DNA of 64,000 nucleotides, taken from Streptomyces sp. LBL (GTDB lineage: Bacteria > Actinomycetota > Actinomycetes > Streptomycetales > Streptomycetaceae). Within the stretch, counting starts at the first letter, position 1. Each line of letters begins with the position of its first letter. Below the pieces are notes generated by a model. It saw only the letters and a program-made list of their open reading frames with translations. It searched no databases and was not told the DNA's origin. The stretch covers positions 62,001-126,000 of the forward strand of contig NZ_JARXYX010000015.1 in NCBI RefSeq assembly GCF_029893585.1, written 5' to 3'. Of the stretch, positions 26,423-35,095 are shown one piece after another. The position numbers and the translations under genes were made by a program.

Positions 26423-28245
26423 GCCTCCTCCACCCCTACCAGCACGTCGTCCATGCCGCCGTCCGCACGCCAGCGCCGGAGCAGGTCGTGGAAGACGACC
26501 GGCCCGTCGGCGTACGCCACCCGCTCACCGGGCTTGCCCTCGTTGTTGTAGTAGCCCGGGGTGCACTCCGCCAGGAACGCCTGCAGGTCGGGTGCGTTCT
26601 CCCGGAGAGCGGCCAGCCAGGCGTCCTGCGCCGCGGAGGTCGGTTCGACGTACCGGGCCCGGCGCCTGCGAGCCGCGGCGACGACCTCCGCGACATGCTG
26701 GGCCTGCTCGTCGAGGACGTGGACGAAGTTCACAGCGGACGCGTTCTGCAGCGGGCCGAGCTGGAAGAGGTTGGGGAAGCCGTGGGCGTAGAAGCCGTGG
26801 AGGGTCTTCGGGCCCTCGGCCCAGGCCTCGAAGAGATGGACGCCTCCCCTGCCGTACACCGGGAGCCGGCCGGAGAGAATCCCGGAGACCCCGGTCTCGA
26901 AACCGGTCGCGAAGATGACGCAGTCCACCTCGTACGCGGTGTCGCCGACCACGACGGCGTTCTCCGTCATCCGTTCCACGCCGTGGGTGTCGGCCGTGTC
27001 GACGAGGGTGACGTCGGGCCGGTTGAAGGTCTGCAGGTAGTGGTCGCTGAACGTGGGCCGCTTGCACATGTAGCGGTACCACGGCTTGAGCTTCTCGGCC
27101 GTGGCCGGATCCTCGACGATCGTCTCCACGCGGGCGCGGATCTCGTTCATCTTCTGGAAGTCGGCGAGTTCGTAGGCGCGTTCGCGCTCCTCTGCCGGGA
27201 CGTGCGCGTAGGCGTTGGTCGGGATCATCTTCTCCTGGAGCCGGGCGCTGCTCGTCCAGCCGTCGTTCACCAGGTCCTCGTCCGTGCGGACTCCGGTCAC
27301 GACCTTGAGGAAGTTGTCCATGCGGTGCCGCTGCCAGCCCGGTTTCAGGGAGTTGGCCCATTCCGGGTCAGTGGGCCGGTTGTCGCGGACGTCCACGGAG
27401 GAGGGCGTGCGCTGGAACACGTACAGGTGCTCGGCGTCGGCGCCGAGGTGCGGCACGACCTGGATGGCGGTGGCGCCGGTGCCGATCAGGGCGACACGTT
27501 TGTCGGCGAGACCGGTCAGAGCGCCGTTCGCGTCGCCGCCGGTGTACGCGTAGTCCCAGCGGCTGGTGTGGAAGGTGTGGCCCCTGAAGGTCTCGATCCC
27601 GGGGATACCGGGAAGTTTCGCCTGGCTGAGCGTTCCGGTGGAGGCGATCACATAGCGGGCCCGCATACGGTCACCGCGGTCGGTGCTGACGATCCACTCC
27701 GACTCGGCCTCGTCCCAGCGGAGTTCACTCACGCTGGTCTGGAAGCAGGCGTCGTCGTAGAGGTCGAAGTGACGCGCGATGGCCTGCGCGTGCTGCCGGA
27801 TCTCCTCCCCTGGCGCGTAGCGCCACTTCGGGACGTAGCCGACCTCCTCCAGCAGGGGTAGGTAGACGTACGACTCGATGTCGCAGTGGATGCCCGGGTA
27901 GCGGTTCCAGTACCAGGTGCCGCCGAAGTCCCCGCCCTTGTCGATCACCCGGATCGACTCCACGCCGGCCTGGCGCAGCCGGGCCGCGGCCAGCAGACCG
28001 CCGAAGCCGCCGCCGACGACCACCACTTCCACCCGGTCGTGCAGGGGGGCACGGGTGAAACCGGGGTCGGCGTAGGGGTCTTCGGCGTAGTAGCCGAACT
28101 CGCCGCCGACGCCCTGGTACTGGGCGTTGCCGTCAGGACGGATACGGCGCTCGCGTTCGGCATGGTAGCGAGCGCGTAAGGCCTCGAGATCGAGCCCGGG
28201 ACCATGCGGCTGGATCGGACTGGAGGAGGTGTGGGGGGCGGACAT
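26419..28245 (-). CDS. Baeyer-Villiger-type flavin monooxygenase
   Basis: 608 residues. The FAD dinucleotide motif VVVVGGGFGGLLAAARLRQA is near 75, the NADPH motif VALIGTGATAIQVVPHLG near 255, and the BVMO fingerprint FRGHTFHTSRWDY (F-G----H---W) lies between them. It inserts oxygen next to a ketone with NADPH and O2, giving an ester or lactone. The long N-terminal extension (about 60 residues) is typical of the cyclododecanone/steroid-type BVMO group. ATG at 28245 with GGAAGGA upstream. First gene of a three-gene operon with the lactonase-like protein and SDR; a TetR gene lies just upstream on the same strand. Confidence 0.93.
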   Translation of the reverse strand: MSAPHTSSSPIQPHGPGLDLEALRARYHAERERRIRPDGNAQYQGVGGEFGYYAEDPYADPGFTRAPLHDRVEVVVVGGGFGGLLAAARLRQAGVESIRVIDKGGDFGGTWYWNRYPGIHCDIESYVYLPLLEEVGYVPKWRYAPGEEIRQHAQAIARHFDLYDDACFQTSVSELRWDEAESEWIVSTDRGDRMRARYVIASTGTLSQAKLPGIPGIETFRGHTFHTSRWDYAYTGGDANGALTGLADKRVALIGTGATAIQVVPHLGADAEHLYVFQRTPSSVDVRDNRPTDPEWANSLKPGWQRHRMDNFLKVVTGVRTDEDLVNDGWTSSARLQEKMIPTNAYAHVPAEERERAYELADFQKMNEIRARVETIVEDPATAEKLKPWYRYMCKRPTFSDHYLQTFNRPDVTLVDTADTHGVERMTENAVVVGDTAYEVDCVIFATGFETGVSGILSGRLPVYGRGGVHLFEAWAEGPKTLHGFYAHGFPNLFQLGPLQNASAVNFVHVLDEQAQHVAEVVAAARRRRARYVEPTSAAQDAWLAALRENAPDLQAFLAECTPGYYNNEGKPGERVAYADGPVVFHDLLRRWRADGGMDDVLVGVEEA

Positions 28246-28812
28246 CGAGGTCCTTCCTCTCTGTTCTGTGTTCCATCCGGGGTGCCGCCCGGGCCGCCTC
28301 ACAAGGCATCCCGGGCCATCGCTCATGACATCGTCCGAGCCATCGGCGCTCGCTCGGCCGTGCCCCTCGTACGCCCGTCAGGTGCGGAAGTCGGGGGCGT
28401 CGGCTCGCCACCCTCCGTGACGGGTCTCGACGATCGTGTCGCGAGTGATCTGCCGTCGCAGACGTCGAAAATCTATCATTCAAAAACATTGGTGACCAGG
28501 GTGATCATCGCACCGTCATCACGTTCTTCGTGGAGCCCGGTTCGGGCTCGTGACCTGCGAGAGCGCCCGCCCCGTCCCGGAAGCGCCGACACCGGCACCG
28601 ATGGCCCGACGAAGGGCTGATGGAGATCTGACGGAGGCCTGACGAAAGGCTGACGGGGCCTGACAGCCGCCCGCTCAACGTCCGTCTTCTACGTCCTGTA
28701 CGTCGGAGCCGACATGGTTCCGGCGCTGATGCCGCCGGTGAGATGACGGCCCGTGACGATGGCTGCCCGTGACGATGGCTGCCGGGTGTCGCTTGGATCC
28801 TTGGAGCCCCGG
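28246..28812. other. Intergenic region with BVMO-operon promoter and small repeats
   Basis: 567 bp with no gene. An AT-rich patch at about 28468-28500 is the likely promoter area for the BVMO operon. Around 28618-28668 there are four imperfect CTGACG-containing words, and at 28749-28780 a 16-bp unit GCCCGTGACGATGGCT occurs twice in tandem. Confidence 0.5.
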
Positions 28813-29424
28813 TCAGCCGGCCGGCTCGGCCTCACGCCCCGAGGCGGCCGAAGGTACCAGCAGCCGCATGAACGTCTCGACGATCGTGGCGATGTCCACC
28901 GCGGGGTCGTGCATCCACTGGACCTGCAGGCCGTCCAGCACCGCCAGCAGTGTCCTGGCCAGGTGGTCGGCCGGTTCGTCGACCCGGACCACGCCGTTGT
29001 GCTGCTGCTCCTGGACGTACTGTGTCATCTCGGCCGCGAGGCTCCGGTAGCGCTCGGCGAAGTAGCTGTGCGCCGGGCTCTCCGGATCCGTGGCCGCCGC
29101 CGAGAGCGTGACGTACAGCTTGGCCAGGCCGGGATGGTCGGCGGCATGGCGTGTACTCGCCACGATGCCGTCGATCATGGAGTGGCCTTCGGCGAAGGCC
29201 TTGCCCATCACGTCCCTACGGTCCAGAACCGCGAGAAGCAGGTCGTCGCGTGTGGGGAAGTAGTAGGTCAGCGCCGGCTGCGTCACGCCGACCCGGTCGG
29301 CGATGTCCTGCAGTGAGGCGCGTTCTCCGTGCTCGTCGATGGCCTCGTAAGCGGCCTGGAGGATCTGCTCCCGGCGCTCCGCGCTCTTGCGGTACGGGCC
29401 TCGCGGCTTTCGCTGATGTGTCAC
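28813..29424 (-). CDS. TetR-family transcriptional regulator
   Basis: 203 residues. The TetR helix-turn-helix is at about 18-62 (ASLQDIADRVGVTQPALTYY FPTRDDL). The C-terminal ligand domain contains LAKLYVTLSAAATDPESPAH, typical of the TetR_C_6-like group. GTG start at 29424 with no clear ribosome site, so it may be leaderless. It lies upstream of, and in line with, the BVMO operon and is the likely repressor of it. Confidence 0.88.
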   Translation of the reverse strand: MTHQRKPRGPYRKSAERREQILQAAYEAIDEHGERASLQDIADRVGVTQPALTYYFPTRDDLLLAVLDRRDVMGKAFAEGHSMIDGIVASTRHAADHPGLAKLYVTLSAAATDPESPAHSYFAERYRSLAAEMTQYVQEQQHNGVVRVDEPADHLARTLLAVLDGLQVQWMHDPAVDIATIVETFMRLLVPSAASGREAEPAG

Positions 29425-29863
29425 TCGACAGACCGTACTTCACCGTGTTCATGGCGAGTGGGCCTATGGCCTGCACTGTTGTGCCTTGACGTTCACCCGC
29501 CACCGGCTACGAGCGGTACGCCGATGTTCTGCGGGTTCATGTGCGGCGGGTCATGCGGGTTCGTGCACGGTAGGTCATACGGGTTCCTGCACGGCCGGTC
29601 ATACGGCTTCCTGCACGGCCGGGTTCCGTCGCGATCCTCCTCCGCCACCTCGCCGCCGGCCATCGAGGCGATGTGGAACGTGTCCGGTCCGGGTACGGCA
29701 CCGGCCCACGTGGCGTCCGATACGTCGGCATCGCTGCGTCCGTCCGGGCGAAATCTCCCGTGCCGCGGCGCCGTGGACACGCAGGGCCGGGAGCCGTGTG
29801 GAGCATGGCTCCATGAGAGGCCGGTCAGAGCCGTCCGGCCACTACCGATGCTGTGGAGATGTG
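29425..29863. other. Intergenic region upstream of the lipoprotein gene
   Basis: About 440 bp without a convincing gene. It holds the 24-bp repeat array at 29525-29620. An open frame runs through it into the lipoprotein (Cys/His/Gly-rich repeats), but there is no ribosome site and the lipoprotein signal begins only at 29864. Confidence 0.5.
29525..29620. repeat. 24-bp tandem repeat array
   Basis: Three clear copies (29549-29572, 29573-29596, 29597-29620) of a unit like GGTCATACGGGTTCCTGCAC plus GGCC, and a more diverged copy at 29525-29548. The period is a multiple of three. Confidence 0.85.
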
Positions 29864-30436
29864 ATGAGACGCACCTGCCTGGCTGCTGTTACATGGACGG
29901 TTGCTGTGGTGACGTTCACCGTCGGCACGAGTGGCTGCTCCAGTGGCAGCGGTTCCTCGTCGTCCTCGGCGTCCTCGAAGTCAGCGACGCCGTCGGGCGG
30001 GGCCGCGAGCAGTGCTCCCGGGTACGACACGAGCCCGTCCGCACCGGCGAGCAACGCCTCGGCCGGTGCGAAGGCCATGGTCAAGACCGCCACGGCCGGC
30101 AAGTTGGGCACCATCCTGGTCGACGCGAAAAGCCGCACCCTGTACCTGTTCGAGGCGGACAAGTCGACGACGTCGACCTGTAACGGTTCGTGCGCCGCGG
30201 CCTGGCCGCCGCTGCTCACGTCCGGCAACCCGACGGCGGGCGGCTCGGCCAAGGCGGGACTGCTGGGCACGACGAAGCGGTCCGACGGGAAGATGCAGGT
30301 CACTTATCACGGGCATCCGCTCTACGGGTACGCCGGAGACGCCGGCCCGGGCGACACGAACGGCCAGGGCCTCAACCAGTTCGGCGCCGCCTGGTACGTG
30401 CTCGACGACAGCGGCAAGAAGGTTGATCAGAGCTGA
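29864..30436 (+). CDS. Secreted lipoprotein with Yx(FWY)xxD repeats
   Basis: 190 residues. The lipobox is TSGC (Cys about 25), followed by a Ser/Ala-rich linker to about 65. Two PF03640-type repeats follow: LYLFEADKSTTSTCNGSCAA (with the Cys pair and AWPPLL) and LYGYAGDAGPGDTNGQGLNQ, then FGAAWYVLD. Proteins of this family sit on the outer membrane face; their role is not established, but they are often next to redox membrane proteins. ATG 29864 has GGAG nearby. The next gene encodes a membrane protein, 35 bp away, probably in the same operon. Confidence 0.88.
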   Translation: MRRTCLAAVTWTVAVVTFTVGTSGCSSGSGSSSSSASSKSATPSGGAASSAPGYDTSPSAPASNASAGAKAMVKTATAGKLGTILVDAKSRTLYLFEADKSTTSTCNGSCAAAWPPLLTSGNPTAGGSAKAGLLGTTKRSDGKMQVTYHGHPLYGYAGDAGPGDTNGQGLNQFGAAWYVLDDSGKKVDQS

Positions 30437-30471
30437 CCACCACCGACTCCGCAGCCTGACAGGACACGAAG

Positions 30472-31044
30472 ATGACCGCAGACCACCGCAGTCCGAGGCG
30501 GCGGTCTGCCGGGGGCGCCGCCTCGCTGGTACTGGGCGCCGCCGTGGCCGTGGCCGTGGCGATCTGGGTGACCGGGCGTCACCACAGCCCCCAGTACGCG
30601 ATGGGACTGTTCGGCGCGCACGGCACCGACGCGGTCGACCTCAAGGCTCGTCTGGGAAGCGCCCTGTTCGGCCTTGCGCTCGTCCAGCTCCTGCTGGCTC
30701 TGTGGATGTACCACCGTCTTCCCGGCCTCGCGGCCGCGCCCCGCAGGGTCCGCACCGGACACCGGGTAGTGGGGTGGGTCGCCTTCCTGCTGTCGCTGCC
30801 CATCGCGTTCCACTGCGTCAGCACCTACGGCGTGGAGACGACCAGCACACGAGTTCTCCTGCACTCGGTGGCCGGCTGCGCACTGTACGGCGCGTTCGTC
30901 GCCAAGGTGCTTCTGGTACGCGGCCGCCGCCTGCCGGGCTGGATGCTCGCGGTCGCCGGCAGCGTCCTCTTCTGCGCCATCGGACTGCTGTGGTACTCCG
31001 GCGCGCTGTGGGTTCTCAACGGATTCGATGCCCCCGGGCTGTAA
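30472..31044 (+). CDS. DUF6529-like four-to-five-helix membrane protein
   Basis: 190 residues. Membrane segments lie at about 14-34, 58-80, 98-116, 128-145 and 155-178. Conserved-looking His residues in IAFHCVSTYG and LLHSVAGCAL are placed as in cytochrome-b561-like haem proteins, so haem b binding is possible. I class it with the actinobacterial DUF6529 proteins by overall pattern. AGGACA precedes ATG 30472. Its pairing with the secreted PF03640 lipoprotein suggests a joint envelope redox role, which is inference. Confidence 0.7.
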   Translation: MTADHRSPRRRSAGGAASLVLGAAVAVAVAIWVTGRHHSPQYAMGLFGAHGTDAVDLKARLGSALFGLALVQLLLALWMYHRLPGLAAAPRRVRTGHRVVGWVAFLLSLPIAFHCVSTYGVETTSTRVLLHSVAGCALYGAFVAKVLLVRGRRLPGWMLAVAGSVLFCAIGLLWYSGALWVLNGFDAPGL

Positions 31045-31083
31045 GAAGCACGAAGGCGCTCCCTCGTACGTAATACTCTCCGT

Positions 31084-31569
31084 ATGAATGCAGGCGTTAC
31101 CCCCAGGAGTGGGGCGACCACGATACGGAGGGCCGTCGCGCGGGACGCCAAACGACTCACGCGGCTCGTGCGTGGCTCACGCGCCTACGAAGGGCAGTAC
31201 GCGGCCATGGTCGCGGACTACCGGGTCGGTCCCGACTACATCGAGACCCACCGCGTTTTCGTGGCCGTCGCCGCCGACGAGGACGACGGCCGTGTTCTCG
31301 GGTTCTACTCGCTCGTCCTGGCCCCGCCGGAGCTTGACCTGCTGTTCGTCACCGACCGAGCGCAGGGACGTGGTATCGGACGGCTGCTCGTCGCGCACAT
31401 GAAGTCGGAGGCCCGCGCCGCGGGCCTCGACCGCGTCCGGGTGGTGTCGCATCCTCCCGCCGAGGGCTTCTACCGCAGCGTGGACGCGGTGCACACGGGA
31501 ACAGTGTCCGCGAACCCACCCGCCGTGGTGTGGGACCGCCCCGAGCTGGAGTTCCTCATTTCGACCTGA
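31084..31569 (+). CDS. GNAT-family N-acetyltransferase
   Basis: 161 residues. The acetyl-CoA pyrophosphate loop is RAQGRGIGRLLVAHMKSEAR (R-x-x-G-x-G/A), preceded by the strand LDLLFVTD and followed by VRVVSHPPAEGFYRSVDAVH. It transfers an acetyl group to an unknown amine. Single-gene unit, convergent with the HATPase gene; the 150 bp between them holds nothing recognisable. Confidence 0.9.
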   Translation: MNAGVTPRSGATTIRRAVARDAKRLTRLVRGSRAYEGQYAAMVADYRVGPDYIETHRVFVAVAADEDDGRVLGFYSLVLAPPELDLLFVTDRAQGRGIGRLLVAHMKSEARAAGLDRVRVVSHPPAEGFYRSVDAVHTGTVSANPPAVVWDRPELEFLIST

Positions 31570-31719
31570 CCCGGCGTCAGCCCCTGCCGAGCTCCTTCAG
31601 AGCGGTCCGAAGGTGCCGACCGGCCTGGGGCTGGGCGAGACGGCGTAGTCCGTTGCCCAGTCCCGCAGGCGAACCGATCCGGCGAAGAACGTGAAGGCTC
31701 GGGGCGGCCTGCAGTCGGC

Positions 31720-32136
31720 TCAGCTGCCGTCGGGACGGGCGGCGCCGGCCGGGCGGAAGCACGCCGTCACCGTCTTGCCGTGCCGCTGACACTGCATCTG
31801 CCACTCGTCAGCGAGCATCCGCACAATCCCCACTCCGCGACCGGACACCTCACCCGGTTGCGGGTCACGCTGCCGCGGCAGTGTCGGGTCCTCGTCGTGG
31901 ACGCTCACATGGAGGCAGTCGCCGTCCCAGGTAAGGACCACATGCGCGTCGCTGTGCGCGTGGACATGAGCATTGGTGACCAGCTCGGACACGGTCAGGA
32001 CGACAGAATCCACCGTCTCCGGCTCAGCAGCGGTCCACGGCAGGAATTCCAACTGCTTTCGCGTCCACTGTCGCCCGGCGCGCACACCACCGGACACGGG
32101 AAACGAATGCGCCCAACCCATCGCCTTGACCGTCAT
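31720..32136 (-). CDS. Anti-sigma-type HATPase (histidine-kinase-like ATPase)
   Basis: 138 residues. HATPase_c_2 fold with the N-box VSELVTNAHVHAHSD, the GxG lid region GRGVGIVRMLADEW and a C-terminal TVTACFRPAG strand. Streptomyces encodes many such single-domain RsbW/SpoIIAB-like proteins that bind sigma factors or anti-anti-sigma factors. Of several possible starts I chose ATG 32136 because GGGAG lies eight bases upstream; GTG 32178 is inside the dyad at 32173-32189. No partner gene is adjacent. Confidence 0.85.
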   Translation of the reverse strand: MTVKAMGWAHSFPVSGGVRAGRQWTRKQLEFLPWTAAEPETVDSVVLTVSELVTNAHVHAHSDAHVVLTWDGDCLHVSVHDEDPTLPRQRDPQPGEVSGRGVGIVRMLADEWQMQCQRHGKTVTACFRPAGAARPDGS

Positions 32137-32172
32137 CCGCTTCGCTCCCTGCCCTGCCATCCACAGCCGTCC

Positions 32173-32189
32173 GTACACTCACCGTGTAC
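32173..32189. promoter_or_regulatory. Perfect dyad GTACAC-N5-GTGTAC
   Basis: A 17-bp perfect inverted repeat 37 bp upstream of the HATPase start. Its place suits an operator over the promoter. The remaining sequence to 32445 holds no gene that I can support. Confidence 0.5.
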
Positions 32190-32445
32190 CCACCACCCGC
32201 GCCCGCAGGCACACCGGGCGACCAACTCCCCACTCGCGAACACGAACAGCCGCTGGGCTGCCCGCAGCCGCGTGCGATGTGGGTGCATCGACGCCTGGGG
32301 AGGCGGCGGTCCTCAGCTGGGGAGTGATGCCCAGAAGCGGCGCAGCACGTCTGCTCCCCGTTCGGGCCTGGCGCGGCCCGGCCCGGACCCGCCGGCGGGC
32401 GGTCGCACGTGGCCCAAGTCCCGTACGGGCGCCCGGCGAAGCCCG

Positions 32446-33315
32446 TCAGGCCGTGTGGTCGTAGAACCCGTGGCCGCTCTTGCGACCCAGGCGGCCGGCG
32501 GCGACCATACGGCGCAGCAGCGCGGGGGGCGCGTACAGAGGTTCCTTGAACTCTTCGTACATCGACTCCGCGACCGCCTGTGCGGTGTCGAGGCCGATGA
32601 GGTCGAGCAGGCGCAGCGGGCCCATGGGATGGGTGCAGCCCAGTTCCATACCACGGTCGATGTCCTCGGCAGTCGCGGATCCGGCCTCCACCATGCGTAC
32701 CGCCGCCAGCAGGTAGGGAACGAGGAGTGCGTTGACCACGAAGCCGGAGCGGTCGGTCGCCTCCACGACCTCCTTGCCCAGGGCCTCGGAGGCGAAGGCC
32801 CTGGCCCGTACGAGAGTGTCGGGAGTCGTGGTGAGTGCCGGGATGATCTCGACCAGGGCCTGTACGGGTACGGGGTTGAAGAAGTGGATGCCCAGGACAT
32901 GGGTGGGCCTGCGGGTCGCCACCGCCAGATCGACGATGGGGATCGACGAGGTGTTGGTGGCCAGAATCGCCTCGGTGTCGGTGACGACCTGGTCGAGGGT
33001 TTTCAGGACGCCGGTCTTCAGGTCACGGTTCTCGGCGACGGCCTCGATCACGAACTGGCGGTCGGCCAGGTCCCTGAGGTCGTCGGTGTAGCTCAGCCGG
33101 GCGCGTGCGCCGTCCCGTGCCTCCTCGGTGATCTTGCCGCGGCGCAGTCCGCGGTCGAGGGAGGCCTCGACGCGTCGGCGACCGGCCTCGGCTGCGCCGG
33201 CGGACGACTCGGCGACCAGTACGTCGATGCCGCTTCCGCCGAGGGCGGCGACTTCGGCGATGCCGGAGCCCATGAGACCGCAGCCGACGACACCGAGACG
33301 CGAGACAGTTTCCAT
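32446..33315 (-). CDS. 3-hydroxyacyl-CoA dehydrogenase (3-hydroxybutyryl-CoA type)
   Basis: 289 residues, the single-function short form. Rossmann motif GVVGCGLMGSGIAEVAALGG, LATNTSSIPI, catalytic HFFNPVPVQALVEII (His/Asn) and the C-terminal helical domain GMELGCTHPMGPLRLLDLIG. It oxidises 3-hydroxyacyl-CoA to 3-oxoacyl-CoA with NAD. AAAGGG precedes ATG 33315. It belongs to the CoA catabolic genes on both sides and lies downstream of a 51-codon ORF and a perfect operator-like dyad. Confidence 0.93.
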   Translation of the reverse strand: METVSRLGVVGCGLMGSGIAEVAALGGSGIDVLVAESSAGAAEAGRRRVEASLDRGLRRGKITEEARDGARARLSYTDDLRDLADRQFVIEAVAENRDLKTGVLKTLDQVVTDTEAILATNTSSIPIVDLAVATRRPTHVLGIHFFNPVPVQALVEIIPALTTTPDTLVRARAFASEALGKEVVEATDRSGFVVNALLVPYLLAAVRMVEAGSATAEDIDRGMELGCTHPMGPLRLLDLIGLDTAQAVAESMYEEFKEPLYAPPALLRRMVAAGRLGRKSGHGFYDHTA

Positions 33316-33394
33316 GCGGGTGGCCCTTTGCGTGGGACGGAAAGCGGGGCGAAAGGTGGGGCGAAGAGTGGACAGGCCTGTGTGCAGGCCGTGT

Positions 33395-33550
33395 TCAGAC
33401 GGTGCGGCGGTACTCGCCGCCGGCTTCGAAGAACGCCTCGGTGATCTCCTGGAATGAGCAGACCCGGGCGGCTTCCATCAGTACGGCGACGGCGTTCTCG
33501 CCATCGGGTGGGAGTCTCAGCGACGCACGGCTTTCAGCAGCTTCCCTCAT
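33395..33550 (-). CDS. 51-aa ORF, possibly the tail of an acyl-CoA mutase
   Basis: 51 codons: MREAAESRASLRLPPDGENA ... LMEAARVCSFQEITEAFFEA, ending GGEYRRTV. The pattern (N--LM-AAR----EI--A----G-Y) resembles the end of B12-dependent acyl-CoA mutase large subunits, so it may be a remnant of such a gene or a small protein in its own right. There is no ribosome site before ATG 33550, which lies two bases from a 16-bp palindrome. In the same direction as the 3-hydroxyacyl-CoA dehydrogenase gene, 79 bp upstream of it. The similarity is judged by eye and is weak. Confidence 0.4.
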   Translation of the reverse strand: MREAAESRASLRLPPDGENAVAVLMEAARVCSFQEITEAFFEAGGEYRRTV

Positions 33551-33552
33551 CG

Positions 33553-33568
33553 ATTGACTGTAGTCAAT
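33553..33568. promoter_or_regulatory. Perfect 16-bp palindrome, TetR-type operator candidate
   Basis: ATTGACT-GT-AGTCAAT, a perfect AT-rich dyad in the spacer between the acyl-CoA dehydrogenase stop and the 51-aa ORF. The core ACTGTA recurs at other promoters of the CoA/oxygenase region. Confidence 0.6.
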
Positions 33569-33643
33569 GAAAAGAAACCAGGGCGGTGCGGACGACCGAC
33601 GCTCCGTCAGAACCAGCCGATCTGTCAGGAACCGGCGACTCCG

Positions 33644-34864
33644 TCAGGAACCGGCGACTCCGTCCGCGCGAGGCCGGCGGTACGGCTTCACCGCCCGGCG
33701 GGCGATGGCGAACCGATGGGTCTCGGACGGGCCGTCGTAGATCCGGAACGGCCGTACCTCTCTGATGAGGCGCGCCAGTGGGGCGTCCTCGGCCGAGATA
33801 CCCAGGGCGCCGCAGATCTGCACCGCCCGGTCGACGACCCGGCCCACCGCCTCCGCCACGAAGACCTTGGAGACCGAGGAGAACTGCGACGCGCTCGCGG
33901 AACCGTTGTCCAACTCCCAGGCGGTGCGCCAGATCAACGCACGGCTCGCCTCGATGTCGATCTCGGAGTCGGCCAGCATCTGCTGCACCATGCCGAGATC
34001 CCCCAGCAGCGAGCCGAAGGCCTCCCGGGTCCCGGCCCGCTCCAGGGCGACGTCCTGGGCGCGCCGCGCGGACCCGAGCCAGCGCATGCAGTGGGTCAGC
34101 CGGGCGGGACCGAGGCGGACCTGGGCGTTCTCGAAGCCCCGGTGCACCTGACCGAGCACCTGGGCCTCGCCCACCACGCAGCCGTCGAACACGACCTCGC
34201 TGTGTCCGGCGAAAAGGCTCTCGTCGAGCGTGTCGATGTTCCTGACGATGCGCATGCCCGGGTTTCCGGCGTCGACGAGGAACATGGTGGCGCCGCCCGG
34301 ACCACCGGGCCCGCCGTCGGTGCGGGCCATCACGATGGTGAAGTCGGCGCCGTCGGCACCGGTGATGAACCACTTGCGCCCGTCGATGCGCCAGCCGCCG
34401 TCGACCCGTACCGCCGTGGTCATCAGCGCGCGGGGGTCGGCGCCTGCGCCCGGCGCCGGTTCGGTCATCGCGAAGCACGAGCGGTACTCGCCGGCGGCCA
34501 GCGGGCGCAGATAACGCTCCTGCTGTTCCTCGGTGGCCACCTTCTCCAGCAGGTGCATGTTGCCCTCGTCCGGGGCGGCGCAGTTCAGTGCGAGCGGGCC
34601 GAGCACGGAGTAGCCGGCGGCTTCGAAGACCACCGCCTGCCCGCGCAGGTCGAGCCCGTGCCCTCCCCATCGCCCGGGGACCTGCGGTGCGAACACGCCC
34701 GCCGCACGCGCTGCCTTCTGCAGGGTTTCCCGCAGCGCCTGCGGGGCGTCGTGGACGGACCCGCCGCACGCACGCTCCGCCGGGATCACCACCTCGCGGA
34801 CGAACGCGGCAGTGGCCTCGGCGAGCCGGGCGACTGGCGGATCGACATCGAACTGGATCGGCAC
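33644..34864 (-). CDS. Acyl-CoA dehydrogenase
   Basis: 406 residues. The FAD/substrate motifs are CFAMTEPAPGAGADPRALMT and WFITGADGADFTIVMARTDG; the helical C-terminal domain ends with ICGALGISAEDAPLARLIRE and RIYDGPSETHRFAIARRAVK. The YDGPSE segment is where many members carry a catalytic Glu. It forms a double bond in an acyl-CoA and passes electrons to ETF. GTG 34864 is preceded by GGGAGGA at the right distance; an upstream ATG would add about 17 residues. Divergent from the enoyl-CoA hydratase gene. Confidence 0.9.
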   Translation of the reverse strand: MPIQFDVDPPVARLAEATAAFVREVVIPAERACGGSVHDAPQALRETLQKAARAAGVFAPQVPGRWGGHGLDLRGQAVVFEAAGYSVLGPLALNCAAPDEGNMHLLEKVATEEQQERYLRPLAAGEYRSCFAMTEPAPGAGADPRALMTTAVRVDGGWRIDGRKWFITGADGADFTIVMARTDGGPGGPGGATMFLVDAGNPGMRIVRNIDTLDESLFAGHSEVVFDGCVVGEAQVLGQVHRGFENAQVRLGPARLTHCMRWLGSARRAQDVALERAGTREAFGSLLGDLGMVQQMLADSEIDIEASRALIWRTAWELDNGSASASQFSSVSKVFVAEAVGRVVDRAVQICGALGISAEDAPLARLIREVRPFRIYDGPSETHRFAIARRAVKPYRRPRADGVAGS

Positions 34865-35095
34865 GGTTCCTCCCGCCGACGGGCGAGCGGGCGCCGGTGC
34901 CCGCCGCATCGACGAAACTGTACAACGAATTAAGTTTCTCTCCAGAGGCGCAGACCAGGAAAGCGGAGCATCCAGCAGCGCTCCGCGCATATGCGATTGC
35001 CGAAACTGTATGGCGGGTCCAGTATGTGAGCTCTGTTTTCGACGGGCCGTTCCCGACGACGAGTGACGGCCGTTCGCCACGATGGGAGATCTCCG
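34865..35095. promoter_or_regulatory. Divergent promoter region with a repeated decamer
   Basis: The spacer between the acyl-CoA dehydrogenase and enoyl-CoA hydratase genes carries an exact direct repeat CGAAACTGTA at 34913-34922 and 35001-35010, each in an AT-richer patch. One copy lies near each gene, as expected for a regulator acting on two divergent promoters. Confidence 0.5.

Noticed and set aside
29486..29863. Cys/His-rich repeat peptide encoded upstream of the lipoprotein
   Set aside because: Open only because the 24-bp repeat is a multiple of three; no ribosome site, and the lipoprotein signal starts at 29864.
31577..31804. 75-codon minus-strand frame after the HATPase gene
   Set aside because: It overlaps the end of the HATPase gene, has no ribosome site and no recognisable sequence.
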